A DNA stretch of 64,000 nucleotides from Halomonas sp. 54_146. GTDB taxonomy: Bacteria > Pseudomonadota > Gammaproteobacteria > Pseudomonadales > Halomonadaceae. The stretch's first letter is position 1. Each line of letters begins with the position of its first letter. Below, piece by piece: positions 46,407 through 55,482 of the stretch. The position numbers and the translations under genes are program-made. Below the pieces are notes generated by a model, which saw only the letters and a list, made by a program, of their open reading frames with translations, was not told the origin of the DNA and did no database searches. The DNA is taken from the NCBI RefSeq assembly GCF_001507855.1, contig NZ_LGEN01000006.1, positions 52,411 through 116,410 on the forward strand, read 5' to 3'.

Positions 46407-47834
46407 TTAGCGCCGCGGCAATCCGCCTGGGCCACCCATACCGCCCATGCCACCAGGGCCACCCATGCCACCAGGCCCGCCTGGGCCACCGCCGCCCATC
46501 ATGCCAGACATGCCACGCATCATTTTCTGCATGCCGCCTTTTTGGCCGGCCTTTTTCATCATCTTCTGCATCTGCTTATGCTGCTTGAGCAGACGATTCA
46601 GGTCAGGCACCTGCAGGCCTGCACCGGCGGCAATGCGGCGTTTGCGCGAGCCGTTGATAATATCGGGCTTGCGGCGCTCTTTGGGCGTCATGGAATTAAT
46701 CAGCGCTTCCAGCTTGCCAAGCTCCTTCTCTGGGCCGGGGCCTTGAGCCAGCTCGGCCATCTGCCCCATGCCAGGCAGCTTGCCTAGCAGGCCACCCATG
46801 CCACCCATTTTTTTGAGCTGCTGAAGCTGGTCGCGAAAATCTTCCAGATCAAAGCCATCGCCTTTCTTGACCTTTTTGGCCAACTTCTCGGCTTTGGATT
46901 TATCGACGGTGCGCTCGGCTTCCTCGATCAGCGACAGCATGTCGCCCATACCCAGGATGCGCGAGGCGACTCGGTCGGGGTGGAAGGGTTCTAGGGCGTC
47001 GACTTTTTCGCCGACCCCCATAAATTTGATCGGCTTGCCGGTAATGTGGCGCACCGACAGCGCCGCGCCGCCACGGGCATCACCGTCGGCTTTGGTCAGG
47101 ATTACCCCGGTCAGCGGTAGCGCTTCGCTAAACGCCTTGGCGGTATTGGCGGCATCCTGGCCGGTCATGGCATCGACGACAAACAGCGTTTCCTGAGGCG
47201 AAACCGCTTTATGCAGCGCCTGGATTTCCGCCATCATCGCTTCATCAATCGCCAAACGGCCGGCGGTATCAATCAGCACCACATCGTGGAACTGGATCTT
47301 GGCGTGCTTGATGGCCGCTTCGGCAATCGCTACCGGCTGCTGGTCAGAACGCGAGGGGAAGAAATCTACCTGGACCTCTTTGGCCAGGGTTTCGAGCTGG
47401 TCGATGGCTGCCGGGCGATAAACGTCGGCAGACACCACCAGCACTTTTTTCTTCTCGCGCTCACGCAGGTAGCGGGCAAGCTTGGCCACAGACGTGGTTT
47501 TACCCGCGCCTTGCAAACCGGCCATTAACACAACGGCGGGGGAGCCTTTAAGCACAAAGCCGTCGTTGGCTTCGCCCATAATCGCTTCCAGCTCTTGCTG
47601 GACGATTTTGACGAACTGCTGGCCAGGCGACAGGCTTTTAGACACTTCTTGGCCGACCGCCCGCTCGCGCACGCGCTCAATAAATTCCTTGATGACCGGT
47701 AGGGCGACGTCAGCCTCAAGCAAGGCGCGGCGCACTTCGCGTAGGGTGTCTTTTATATTGTCGTCGGTCAGGCGTGCCTGACCCTTAATCGACTTTAGCG
47801 TCTGGGAAAGACGCTCGCTTAGATTCTGGAACAT
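46407..47834 (-). CDS. ffh: Signal recognition particle protein Ffh
   Basis: 475 aa (E. coli 453). N domain, G domain with GLQGAGKTTSVAKLA, DTAGRLAIDEAMMAE and TKADGDARGGAALS; Met-rich M domain with SGSRKRRIAAGAG-type region (NGSRKRRIAAGAGLQV) and KQMQKMMKK. The tail is an unusually long Gly/Met/Pro repeat (GGPGGMGGPGG). Binds 4.5S RNA and signal sequences; works with FtsY at 23711-25132. Divergent from ypjD, next to the rpsP operon, as in E. coli. Confidence 0.97.
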   Translation of the reverse strand: MFQNLSERLSQTLKSIKGQARLTDDNIKDTLREVRRALLEADVALPVIKEFIERVRERAVGQEVSKSLSPGQQFVKIVQQELEAIMGEANDGFVLKGSPAVVLMAGLQGAGKTTSVAKLARYLREREKKKVLVVSADVYRPAAIDQLETLAKEVQVDFFPSRSDQQPVAIAEAAIKHAKIQFHDVVLIDTAGRLAIDEAMMAEIQALHKAVSPQETLFVVDAMTGQDAANTAKAFSEALPLTGVILTKADGDARGGAALSVRHITGKPIKFMGVGEKVDALEPFHPDRVASRILGMGDMLSLIEEAERTVDKSKAEKLAKKVKKGDGFDLEDFRDQLQQLKKMGGMGGLLGKLPGMGQMAELAQGPGPEKELGKLEALINSMTPKERRKPDIINGSRKRRIAAGAGLQVPDLNRLLKQHKQMQKMMKKAGQKGGMQKMMRGMSGMMGGGGPGGPGGMGGPGGMGGMGGPGGLPRR

Positions 47835-48095
47835 GGGGCCTCTCTGCCTCCGTCACTGCCGTCGGCGCGCACGCCTTAGACTCATTAGTGAAAAGATTAT
47901 ACGCGCTCAGGCTCTGAGTCTCTATGGGGTGCGTTGAGCGCCCCTGGCTATTTTCCTGCGATTGCCCTGTGTGCGACGCGGCTTGGATTAGTTATAGTAG
48001 TGAGATAGATTTTAGTGAGATCGATTTTCGTCATCATCGCACTTAATTCGTTTATTTATTCACAGCAACGCGCTGCAAGGCGCACGGATAGCATC

Positions 48096-48893
48096 ATGCA
48101 GGCGCTCCCTTTCGCCACGATTGCTTTTGTTCTTTATGTCGCCGCTGCCATTTGGCAGGGCATGGCGTTACTCCGGCGTGTGCCGCCCCGCCAGGGCATG
48201 GTTCGCATGCTCGCCGTATTGGGCTTACTGCTGCACATTCCCGTCGTGGTCACCTTAGTGGCGCAGGCACCCGGCCTGCTGCCAGGGTTTACCACCAGCG
48301 CCACACTATTAATGGCTGTCGCGGTGAATGTGGTGCTGGTAGCCAGCCTGTTTAAACCGGTACTTAACGCCGGCATTGCGCTGTTTCCGCTGGCCGGCAT
48401 TGCGCTGATTACCGCCACGTGGCTGCCCAATCAAGGCGGCCACACGGGTTTAACCCCAGGCATTTTGCTGCACGCGGTCAGTTCTGCCCTGGCGTTTGCC
48501 GTGCTGGCGATTGCCGCCGTTCAAGCCGTTCTGGTCGGCCTGCAGAACCAGGCGCTGCGCCATCATCATATTCGCGGCATTGTGCAGTCGCTACCGCCGC
48601 TCACCACCATGGAGCGCGTGCTGTTTGAGCTGGTGTGGGTGGGCATTATTATGCTCACGCTTTCTATTATCAGCGGGCTTATTTTTCTGGACAATTTCTT
48701 CGCTCAGCACTTGGCGCATAAAACCGTGCTGTCGCTGTTGGCGTGGGTCATTTTTACCACGCTGCTGATCGGGCGTTATCGCTTTGGCTGGCGCGGCATG
48801 CGCGCCGTGCGCTGGACACTGGGTGGCTGCGGCTTACTCGTGCTGGCCTACTTTGGCAGCAAGTTCGTGCTGGAGATTTTGCTTAATCGATAG
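48096..48893 (+). CDS. ypjD: Inner-membrane protein YpjD (cytochrome c assembly/CcsA-like)
   Basis: 265 aa, eight or so TM segments. CcsA/CcmF-related conserved part: GGHTGLTPGILLHAVSSALAF and the region around LTTMERVLFELVWVGIIMLT. The C-terminal RFGWRGMRAVRWTLGGCGLL is typical of YpjD. ATG 48096 was preferred over the frame start at 48015. Located between ffh and the corB-like gene, the same neighbours as in E. coli. Role unproved. Confidence 0.88.
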   Translation: MQALPFATIAFVLYVAAAIWQGMALLRRVPPRQGMVRMLAVLGLLLHIPVVVTLVAQAPGLLPGFTTSATLLMAVAVNVVLVASLFKPVLNAGIALFPLAGIALITATWLPNQGGHTGLTPGILLHAVSSALAFAVLAIAAVQAVLVGLQNQALRHHHIRGIVQSLPPLTTMERVLFELVWVGIIMLTLSIISGLIFLDNFFAQHLAHKTVLSLLAWVIFTTLLIGRYRFGWRGMRAVRWTLGGCGLLVLAYFGSKFVLEILLNR

Positions 48894-48951
48894 CTGCTTA
48901 ACCGATAGCGACTTGACCGTCAATCGATAGCGACTTAACCCATAGCGGGTG
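48885..48951. repeat. 15-bp repeat (4 copies) across the ypjD stop codon
   Basis: aatcgatagctgctt (48885), aaccgatagcgactt (48900), a 7-bp gap, aatcgatagcgactt (48922) and aacccatagcgggtg (48937). The true TAG is in copy 1, and copy 2 repeats TAG in frame. Confidence 0.9.
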
Positions 48952-49033
48952 CCACCACGCCTTTGGTTGTCTTGACACATCACGCGCTACCTTCTAAAAA
49001 TCGAGCCTAATACGCCACAAAGGACTTTTCGAC

Positions 49034-50308
49034 TTGAGCGACGACTTCCCCCTGGGGTTACTGTTCGGCCTGCTAGCCTTACTGATACTGCTTTCTGCGT
49101 TTTTCTCCAGCTCTGAAACCGGCATGATGTCGATTAACCGCTACCGCTTAAGCCATCAAGCGAATAGCGGAGATCGCAGAGCTAAGCGGGTCATGCGCCT
49201 TCTTACCCGCCCAGACCGCCTTATCGGCGTTATTCTGATCGGCAATAACTTCGTCAATAACTTAGCGGCGTCAATTGCTACCATTATCGCTATTCACTTC
49301 TTTGGCGATGTCTCTGGGCCTGCGATTTCTACCGCCCTGCTGACCATCACGATTCTTATTTTTGCCGAAGTGACGCCAAAAACCTACGCCGCCATTAAGC
49401 CTGAGCGCATTGCCTATCCCACGTCTTACGCGCTAGAGCCGCTGCTAAAGCTGCTTTACCCGCTGGTATGGCTGGTCAACGTGATGTCTAACGGCCTGCT
49501 CCGGCTGATTGGCGTTAAAAGCGTTGATAACGGTGGCGATAGCCTAACGCGTGATGAGCTACGCACGGTGGTTCACGAGGCGGGCACGCTGATCCCCTAC
49601 CGTCACCGGGCGATGCTGCTGTCGATTCTTGACCTTGAGAACGTCACCGTGAACGACATCATGGTGCCGCGCCACGAGGTGCTGGGCATCGACTTGGATG
49701 ATTCGCTGGAAGATATTTTGACCCAGATTCGCACCAGCCAGCACACCCGCCTGCCGGTCTATAAAGGCGATATCAACAATATTATCGGCATGCTGCATCT
49801 GCGCAACGCGGCGCGCTTTCTCTCGCGCGATGAAGTCACCAAGGCCTCCATTGTGCAGGAAGCCCGCGAACCCTACTTCATTCCTGAATCCACACCGCTG
49901 CATACCCAGCTGCTCAACTTTCAAAAGCAGAAGCGGCGTATCGGCATCGTGGTGGATGAGTACGGCGACGTAGAAGGCTTAGTGACGCTGGAGGATATTC
50001 TGGAAGAGATCGTCGGTGAGTTCACCACCGACGTCTCTGAAGATGAAGAGATTCACCGCCAGGATGACGGCAGCCACGTGATTGAAGGCACGGCGAATAT
50101 TCGCGAAATCAATAAGATGCTCGGCTGGCAGCTGCCTACCGACGGCCCGAAAACGCTCAATGGCTTAATTCTTGAGCACCTTGAAGCCTTCCCAGAAGGC
50201 CCTGCGTGCCTGCAGATCGGCAATATGCGCATGGAGATTCTGGAGATCCGCGACAACCTCATCACCTCAGCGCGCTGCTGGCAAAAGCTTAGGGCACCAC
50301 GCCGCTAG
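49034..50308 (+). CDS. CNNM/CorB-family transporter with CBS domains (YfjD/CorB type)
   Basis: 424 aa. DUF21/CNNM membrane domain (LLSAFFSSSETGMMSINRYRL), CBS pair (VNDIMVPRHEVLGIDLDDS, then RRIGIVVDEYGDVEGLVTLEDILEEIVGEF) and CorC_HlyC C-terminal domain. Implicated in Mg2+/Co2+ transport in relatives. The start is TTG at 49034 with AAGGAC upstream; no suitable ATG precedes the first TM. Follows ypjD as in E. coli. Confidence 0.9.
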   Translation: MSDDFPLGLLFGLLALLILLSAFFSSSETGMMSINRYRLSHQANSGDRRAKRVMRLLTRPDRLIGVILIGNNFVNNLAASIATIIAIHFFGDVSGPAISTALLTITILIFAEVTPKTYAAIKPERIAYPTSYALEPLLKLLYPLVWLVNVMSNGLLRLIGVKSVDNGGDSLTRDELRTVVHEAGTLIPYRHRAMLLSILDLENVTVNDIMVPRHEVLGIDLDDSLEDILTQIRTSQHTRLPVYKGDINNIIGMLHLRNAARFLSRDEVTKASIVQEAREPYFIPESTPLHTQLLNFQKQKRRIGIVVDEYGDVEGLVTLEDILEEIVGEFTTDVSEDEEIHRQDDGSHVIEGTANIREINKMLGWQLPTDGPKTLNGLILEHLEAFPEGPACLQIGNMRMEILEIRDNLITSARCWQKLRAPRR

Positions 50309-50349
50309 AGACTGAGTTAGATTCAGAGAAGAGAAAAGAAAAGATGAGC

Positions 50350-51033
50350 TTAGCGGATGTGAACAGACTCGCGGCGGTTGGCAATATCCTGATCAGCCGC
50401 CGCTTTTAACGCTCTCACCCGCGCTTCAAGAAACCGCCGCAGGGCCATATCATCGGCATCCAAGCGGTTAAGCGGCGGCCCAAAGTGCAAACTTACCCGC
50501 GCCCGAAAACGCCTGGGGCACTTCTTAAGCGCTTTGCCACCGTAATGCGATGTCCACGACCCCCATAAGCCTGCTAGCCCAGCAGGAATAACAGGCACAT
50601 CGTCGCGGGCCAGAATCGTCTCTAAGCCACGCCGGAAGGCGTGAATCTCGCCATCCGGGGTCAATCGCCCTTCAGGAAACACCATCACCACCTGGCCTTG
50701 GCGCAGCGCTTCGCTAACGTCATCCAAGGCACGCCTGATGGCACCAGGGCTGCGCCGTTCGGATTCAATCGGAATAGCGCCGACCAGTTGAAACCACCAC
50801 TTAAGCCAAGGGGAATCAAAAATTGGCTGATCCATCACAAAGCGCAGCGGCCGCGGGCTAGCGCCGCCCAGCACCAAGGCATCCATAAAGCTCACGTGAT
50901 TGCACACTACCAGCGCGGCACCCTGCTTGGGGATATGCTCACGCCCATGCACTTGCAACCGGTAACAAAGCCGCATAGAGACAAAAATCAACCAGCGGAG
51001 CACTTGGCGAGCCGCATTGACCCACCCCTTCAC
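50350..51033 (-). CDS. 1-acyl-sn-glycerol-3-phosphate acyltransferase-like protein (PlsC family)
   Basis: 227 aa. N-terminal hydrophobic helix, acyltransferase block I NHVSFMD (H46, D51, HX4D), block III FPEGRLTPDGE, block IV IPAGLAGLWG. Probably acylates lysophosphatidate or a related lysophospholipid at the membrane. GTG start overlapping the upstream TetR gene (GTGA), so the pair is coupled and TetR-controlled. Confidence 0.88.
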   Translation of the reverse strand: MKGWVNAARQVLRWLIFVSMRLCYRLQVHGREHIPKQGAALVVCNHVSFMDALVLGGASPRPLRFVMDQPIFDSPWLKWWFQLVGAIPIESERRSPGAIRRALDDVSEALRQGQVVMVFPEGRLTPDGEIHAFRRGLETILARDDVPVIPAGLAGLWGSWTSHYGGKALKKCPRRFRARVSLHFGPPLNRLDADDMALRRFLEARVRALKAAADQDIANRRESVHIR

Positions 51034-51644
51034 GTCGCCGCCTCGCGGTGGCGCAGGCCCGCCAGTATGGTGCTCATCAGCTGGTCTAGCAGTTCATCCA
51101 CTTTCAGCTGCTGCCCTTGCCAGTAACCTAAGCGCTCGTTCAGACCAAGCTGGACAAGCCCGTGCACGCTGCCCCACAGCGTGCGCCCCAAGCGGCGCGC
51201 TTCAAGATCATCCAGCGCGGGCTGGTAGGCTTTAAGCGACGCTTCCACTTGGGTAAACAGCGCTTCGATTAAATCGCTTTGGCGTTGATCAAGCTCGCCC
51301 TCTTGCGCCAGCGGGTAATCGAAAAGCAGTTGCCAGCGGTAACAATCCTGCTCGGCAAACCGCCAATAAGCACGCGCCAGGGAGCGCAGCCACGGCTCGG
51401 GGGCATCGTCGACCAAGCTGGCAATGGTATGCTGTAAGCGCGCCAGTGTTTCCACATTGACGTGCTGCAGTAAGTTATTAAAGCTGCCATATAGTTTGAG
51501 TAACGTGCTGGGCGCACAGCCTACTTCTCTGGCCAGGGCACGCAGTGAAAGGCCATGGACTGGCTGTTCAGCCAACCACTCATCACAAGCGTGCATGACC
51601 TGCGCATGGAGGGCATCGGGCGCATGCTGTCTAGGACGGGCCAT
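51030..51644 (-). CDS. TetR family transcriptional regulator
   Basis: 204 aa. HTH LSLRALAREVGCAPSTLLKLYGSFNNLLQHV at residues 34-64 (Leu-Lys in place of the usual Tyr-x-His-Phe), then a helical ligand domain. It precedes and overlaps the PlsC-like gene. A palindrome at 51683-51709 just upstream is a likely operator. Ligand unknown; an acyl compound is a guess from the partner gene. Confidence 0.9.
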   Translation of the reverse strand: MARPRQHAPDALHAQVMHACDEWLAEQPVHGLSLRALAREVGCAPSTLLKLYGSFNNLLQHVNVETLARLQHTIASLVDDAPEPWLRSLARAYWRFAEQDCYRWQLLFDYPLAQEGELDQRQSDLIEALFTQVEASLKAYQPALDDLEARRLGRTLWGSVHGLVQLGLNERLGYWQGQQLKVDELLDQLMSTILAGLRHREAAT

Positions 51645-51682
51645 GGCGATCTCTTAAGGTCAACGGCAAACAAGAAGGAATG

Positions 51683-51709
51683 CCTTACTGCACGTTAGCG
51701 TGAGTAAGG
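51683..51709. promoter_or_regulatory. Candidate TetR operator
   Basis: Near-perfect dyad CCTTACT(G)CACG - TTAG - CGTGAGTAAGG with one bulged base, 39 bp upstream of the tetR start codon. A further half-site ccttac lies at 51724-51729. The remaining gap to the SRAP gene shows nothing else. Confidence 0.6.
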
Positions 51710-51859
51710 AATTGCATAGGATACCTTACATCGAACACTGTTTTCGACACAAAAACACGACCTTTCGTGCTTTATTACGCGAAAGTCCCGCTATCCAGGT
51801 ACACTTCCACGACGCTTTTGGTTAATTTCCAGGCAGATCTTAATGAGTAGGAGAGAGGT

Positions 51860-52546
51860 ATGACGGGGCGACTGCATGTGCAACATTTACCGCTGACCCG
51901 TTTATTGCCAACGCTCGCCACGCCTGAGCCGCTGATTGAATCGCCTAACGTAGCGCCGCGACGGCCAATTTCGGCGATTCGCTTAGAGCAAGGGCAGTAT
52001 CGGCTCTCGTCACTGTTCTGGGGGCTTACGCCGCCGTGGCTGGAAGTATTGGACCACGCACCCCACTGCGCCCGCGCCGAAACCTTAGCATCACGCGCGA
52101 TGTTTCGTGACGCGTTTAGCGCTCGCCGCTGCGTTATTCCGGTCAGCGGTTTCTACCTATGGAAGACTCAGCCGCGCAGTAAGCAGCCCTACTTGGTCAC
52201 CCAAGTGTCACGGGCACCGCTGCTGTTGGGTGCGCTGTGGTGCCGCTACCACACCACGCTAACGGCGTTCACCGATTCAGCGGCGCTGATCACCGTGCCG
52301 GCCAATCTACTGCTGTCATCGCTAACCGACCGTTTACCGGTCGTTATTCCCAGCCATGCGTTGAGCGCCTGGCTTGATCCAGATACCGACCCCCAAACGC
52401 TTAATTCACTCTTAGCGCCCGCGCCTTTGGAACTGTTAGGCGCTTTTCCGGTATCTAAACATGTTAATAACCCCGCCTATCAGTCACCGGCCTGTGCCCA
52501 CCCTACCGGGTCAATGCTGCGCTGGGCTGTTTCTCAGGAGCTATAG
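51860..52546 (+). CDS. SRAP (YedK/HMCES-like) domain protein lacking all catalytic residues
   Basis: 228 aa. Fold motifs of the SRAP family are kept: PNVAPRRPI, SLFWGLTPPW, ARAETLASRAMFRDAF, RRCVIPVSGFYLW and TDRLPVVI. Active family members crosslink to abasic sites using Cys2 with N75, E105 and H160 (E. coli YedK numbering). Here these align to Thr2 (MTGR for MCGR), C70 (CARAE for NARAE), L100 (GFYLW for GFYEW) and T156 (TDRLP for HDRMP). The frame is intact with AGGAGAGAGG Shine-Dalgarno, so it looks like a maintained non-catalytic paralogue. It is probably coupled to the M16 peptidase gene 14 bp downstream. Confidence 0.85.
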   Translation: MTGRLHVQHLPLTRLLPTLATPEPLIESPNVAPRRPISAIRLEQGQYRLSSLFWGLTPPWLEVLDHAPHCARAETLASRAMFRDAFSARRCVIPVSGFYLWKTQPRSKQPYLVTQVSRAPLLLGALWCRYHTTLTAFTDSAALITVPANLLLSSLTDRLPVVIPSHALSAWLDPDTDPQTLNSLLAPAPLELLGAFPVSKHVNNPAYQSPACAHPTGSMLRWAVSQEL

Positions 52547-52561
52547 TCTCAGGAGCCATAA
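52532..52561. repeat. 15-bp duplication across the SRAP stop, duplicating AGGAG
   Basis: tctcaggagctatag (52532-52546) and tctcaggagccataa (52547-52561). The first ends in the TAG of the SRAP gene. The second gives an in-frame TAA and supplies the Shine-Dalgarno for the peptidase ATG at 52561. Confidence 0.92.
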
Positions 52562-55434
52562 TGTTACGACCACTTTATTTAATTCGCTGGCGCTACCTTC
52601 CCCAGCACGCCCTGCTTGGCGTCATTGTCGGCAGCTTGATAGCACCGATCACCTTCGCCGCCAACGATCACGCCGCTGCCGATGCGGTAGCAGAAACGCT
52701 CACCCCGATCACAAGCCCTTACGACAGCCGCAACTACCGCGTGTTGACGCTGGAAAATGGCCTCAATGTGCTGCTGGTTAGCGACCCGGAGGCGGACAAA
52801 GCGGCGGCCTCAATGAACGTGCGCGTGGGCAGCGCTCAAGACCCCGACGACCTTCAAGGGTTAGCGCACTTTCTTGAGCACATGCTGTTTTTAGGCACCG
52901 AACCCTTCCCAGAACCGGATGCTTACCAGCGCTATATTTCCAATAACGCTGGCGCTCACAATGCCTTTACCGCCCAGCAAGACACCAATTACTTCTTCGA
53001 TATTGAGCCCTCTGCCCTGCCAGGCGCGCTGGACCGCTTTAGCGAATTTTTCCTCTCGCCGCTGTTTAACGCCGACCATTTAGAAAGTGAACGCAATATC
53101 GTTCATTCTGAGTATATGGCGCGCATCCGCGACGAATCCCGACGCGAAAACGATGTGCTCAACCAGCTGCTTAACCCTGACAACCCCACCACAGGCTTTG
53201 CCGTGGGCAGTCGTGAGACGTTAGCCAGCCCCCCTGAAGGCGAAGCAAGCCTGCGCGAGCGGGTGATCGATTTCTACCATCAGCACTACGACGCCAATGT
53301 AATGAACCTGGCGGTTGTGGCACCACAGCCGCTCGACACCCTGGAAGAGCTGGTAGCCGAACGCTTTGCCAACATTCCCGATAATGACTTAAGCGTGCCA
53401 ACGATTGACGCCCCGCTGGTGGATTCAGACACCCTACCGCGCTATATCGAACGCCAATCGCTGCAGGATCGCCGCCAGCTGCGCTTTTACTTTCCAGTGC
53501 CCGACCCCACCGATGACTACCGCACGAAACCCACGCAGCTTATTGCTCACCTGCTTGGCGATGAAGGCGACGGCAGCCTGCTCGCGGCACTTCGCGCTGC
53601 TGGGCTTGCCGATGCGCTTTCCGCCGGCGTAGGGCGCGGCGATGGTAACGAGGCGCTATTTACTATTTCGATCAGCCTGACGCCCGCAGGTGCCGAGCGC
53701 CTGGATGACATCGAAGCCACCCTGTTTGCCGCCATAGAGCAGCTGCGCAGCGACGGCCTAGCCGCTTGGCGCTATGACGAGCAGGCGAGCCTTAACGAGC
53801 AGGCGTTTCGTTTTCAGCAGCATGGCGCACCACAGCAGGAAGCAACGCGCCTCTCTATGAGCCTCTCGCGTTACCCGGTTGAAGACGTGCAGTACGCGGC
53901 CTACCGCATGGATGGCCCCGATGCAGAGCGCCAACAGGCGTACCTTGATGCGCTCACGCCGGATAATATGCTGCGTTTCTACTCAGCGCCGGATGTTGAA
54001 AGCGATAGCGTTTCACCGTGGTTCAATACCCAGTGGCAGGAACAAGCGCCTGACCAGCCCGGCCAAGCCCTTGGCGGCTTAGCACTGCCCGGCCCCAACC
54101 CGTTTATTGCCAGTGATTTAACGCTGCTAGAAGGCCAGGATGAGCACCCCAGCCTGCTGGTCGATACGCCAGCGTTTACCGCGTGGCACATGCAGGATGA
54201 ACGCTTTACCACGCCAAGCGTTGAGTGGCGGGTCAGCTTACAAAACCCCACCGCCAGCTACTCTGCTCACGAAGCCGTGCTCACTCGCCTGCTGGCCAGC
54301 TGGCTCAATGACAGCCTGAATGAATCCCTCTACCCAGCGTGGCTGGCGGGTCAGGCGTTTAGCGCCTACCCCCACGCCCGCGGCATGACGCTCTCGTTCT
54401 CCGGCTGGCGAGATGGCCAAACCCCACTGATTGAGCGAGCACTTGAGCAACTCAACAGCGCCGAGATCACCGACAGCGCCTTTGAGCGTGTGCGCTACCA
54501 GCTGCAGCGCGAATGGCGCAATGCACCCCAGGCATCGCTTTACGGCCAAGCCAGCCGCACCTTAGGCGAAGCGTTGCTCACCCCGCAATGGTCAACCACT
54601 GATTTGCTTGCCGCCAGCGAGCGGTTTGAACGCAGCCACCTGGAAGACTTCCGCCAGCGCTTTTTAAACGACCTTTACGTTGACGCCATGGCGGTGGGCA
54701 ACATTGATGCGGACATGGCGCGTGAACAGGCACGGCTGATGCGTGATCACCTTCAGCCGCGCCTAACCCGCGACGCTATCGCCAACTTAACGCCACTCGC
54801 CGCCAGCGACGCACCCAGCGTGCTGCACCCTCACAGCTCGCGGGATGAATCGCTGGTACTGCGCTATCTGCAAGGCCGCGACCAAACGCCAGAAGAGCAA
54901 GCCACCACCGCCGTGATTGCCCAGTGGCTGGATACGCCGTTCTACCAGCAGCTGCGCACCGAGCAGCAGCTTGGCTATATCGTTAACGCTGGGTATTCAC
55001 CGCTTTTAGAAGCACCGGGAATTGCCTTGGTGGTGCAGTCGCCGGATGTTGACAGCGATACCATTGCCGAGCGGATGGAGGCGTTTCTTGACGAGGCGAG
55101 CCAGCGCCTAGCGCAGCTCAGTGATGAAGACCTGGCCCCTTACCGCCAAGCCGTGCACGATCAGCTGCGCCAGCGCGATACCAGCCTTCCGGGCATGGCC
55201 AACCGCTACTGGCAGGCCACGGCGTTAGAAGACGTGCGCTTTGATCGCCGCGAACAGCTGGCCGAGTTAGCGCTTGAGGTGAGCGTTGAAGAGGTACAAG
55301 GCCTCTGGCCGGCGCTGCGCGAGCGCACTCTGGATGTGCGCTTTAACCCTGGCGACGAGCCTAGCGATGTAGCGGCCTACCGTGAACAGCGTTCAGCGCT
55401 ACCCAAAGAGCGCAATGAACAAAGAACGCAATGA
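52561..55434 (+). CDS. M16 family (pitrilysin/insulinase-like) periplasmic metallopeptidase
   Basis: 957 aa, full-length two-half M16A peptidase like protease III. Signal sequence or anchor near residues 16-34 (ALLGVIVGSLIAPITFA). Inverted zinc motif HFLEH (H103, E106, H107) with the third ligand E184 in ERNIVHSEY; C-terminal inactive half from about residue 540, ending in the peptidase M16 C domains (LRTEQQLGYIVNAGYSPL). Degrades peptides in the periplasm. The start overlaps the duplicated stop region of the SRAP gene. Confidence 0.93.
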   Translation: MLRPLYLIRWRYLPQHALLGVIVGSLIAPITFAANDHAAADAVAETLTPITSPYDSRNYRVLTLENGLNVLLVSDPEADKAAASMNVRVGSAQDPDDLQGLAHFLEHMLFLGTEPFPEPDAYQRYISNNAGAHNAFTAQQDTNYFFDIEPSALPGALDRFSEFFLSPLFNADHLESERNIVHSEYMARIRDESRRENDVLNQLLNPDNPTTGFAVGSRETLASPPEGEASLRERVIDFYHQHYDANVMNLAVVAPQPLDTLEELVAERFANIPDNDLSVPTIDAPLVDSDTLPRYIERQSLQDRRQLRFYFPVPDPTDDYRTKPTQLIAHLLGDEGDGSLLAALRAAGLADALSAGVGRGDGNEALFTISISLTPAGAERLDDIEATLFAAIEQLRSDGLAAWRYDEQASLNEQAFRFQQHGAPQQEATRLSMSLSRYPVEDVQYAAYRMDGPDAERQQAYLDALTPDNMLRFYSAPDVESDSVSPWFNTQWQEQAPDQPGQALGGLALPGPNPFIASDLTLLEGQDEHPSLLVDTPAFTAWHMQDERFTTPSVEWRVSLQNPTASYSAHEAVLTRLLASWLNDSLNESLYPAWLAGQAFSAYPHARGMTLSFSGWRDGQTPLIERALEQLNSAEITDSAFERVRYQLQREWRNAPQASLYGQASRTLGEALLTPQWSTTDLLAASERFERSHLEDFRQRFLNDLYVDAMAVGNIDADMAREQARLMRDHLQPRLTRDAIANLTPLAASDAPSVLHPHSSRDESLVLRYLQGRDQTPEEQATTAVIAQWLDTPFYQQLRTEQQLGYIVNAGYSPLLEAPGIALVVQSPDVDSDTIAERMEAFLDEASQRLAQLSDEDLAPYRQAVHDQLRQRDTSLPGMANRYWQATALEDVRFDRREQLAELALEVSVEEVQGLWPALRERTLDVRFNPGDEPSDVAAYREQRSALPKERNEQRTQ

Positions 55435-55451
55435 ACAAAGAACGCAATGAA
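55404..55451. repeat. 16-bp tandem repeat (3 copies) across the M16 peptidase stop codon
   Basis: caaagagcgcaatgaa (55404), caaagaacgcaatgaa (55420) and caaagaacgcaatgaa (55436). The TGA used is in copy 2 (55432-55434). The last residues are therefore a repeat-encoded KERNEQRTQ. Confidence 0.94.
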
Positions 55452-55482
55452 TAAGCAGCGCTGTTAGCCTTCCGATGCTGGC

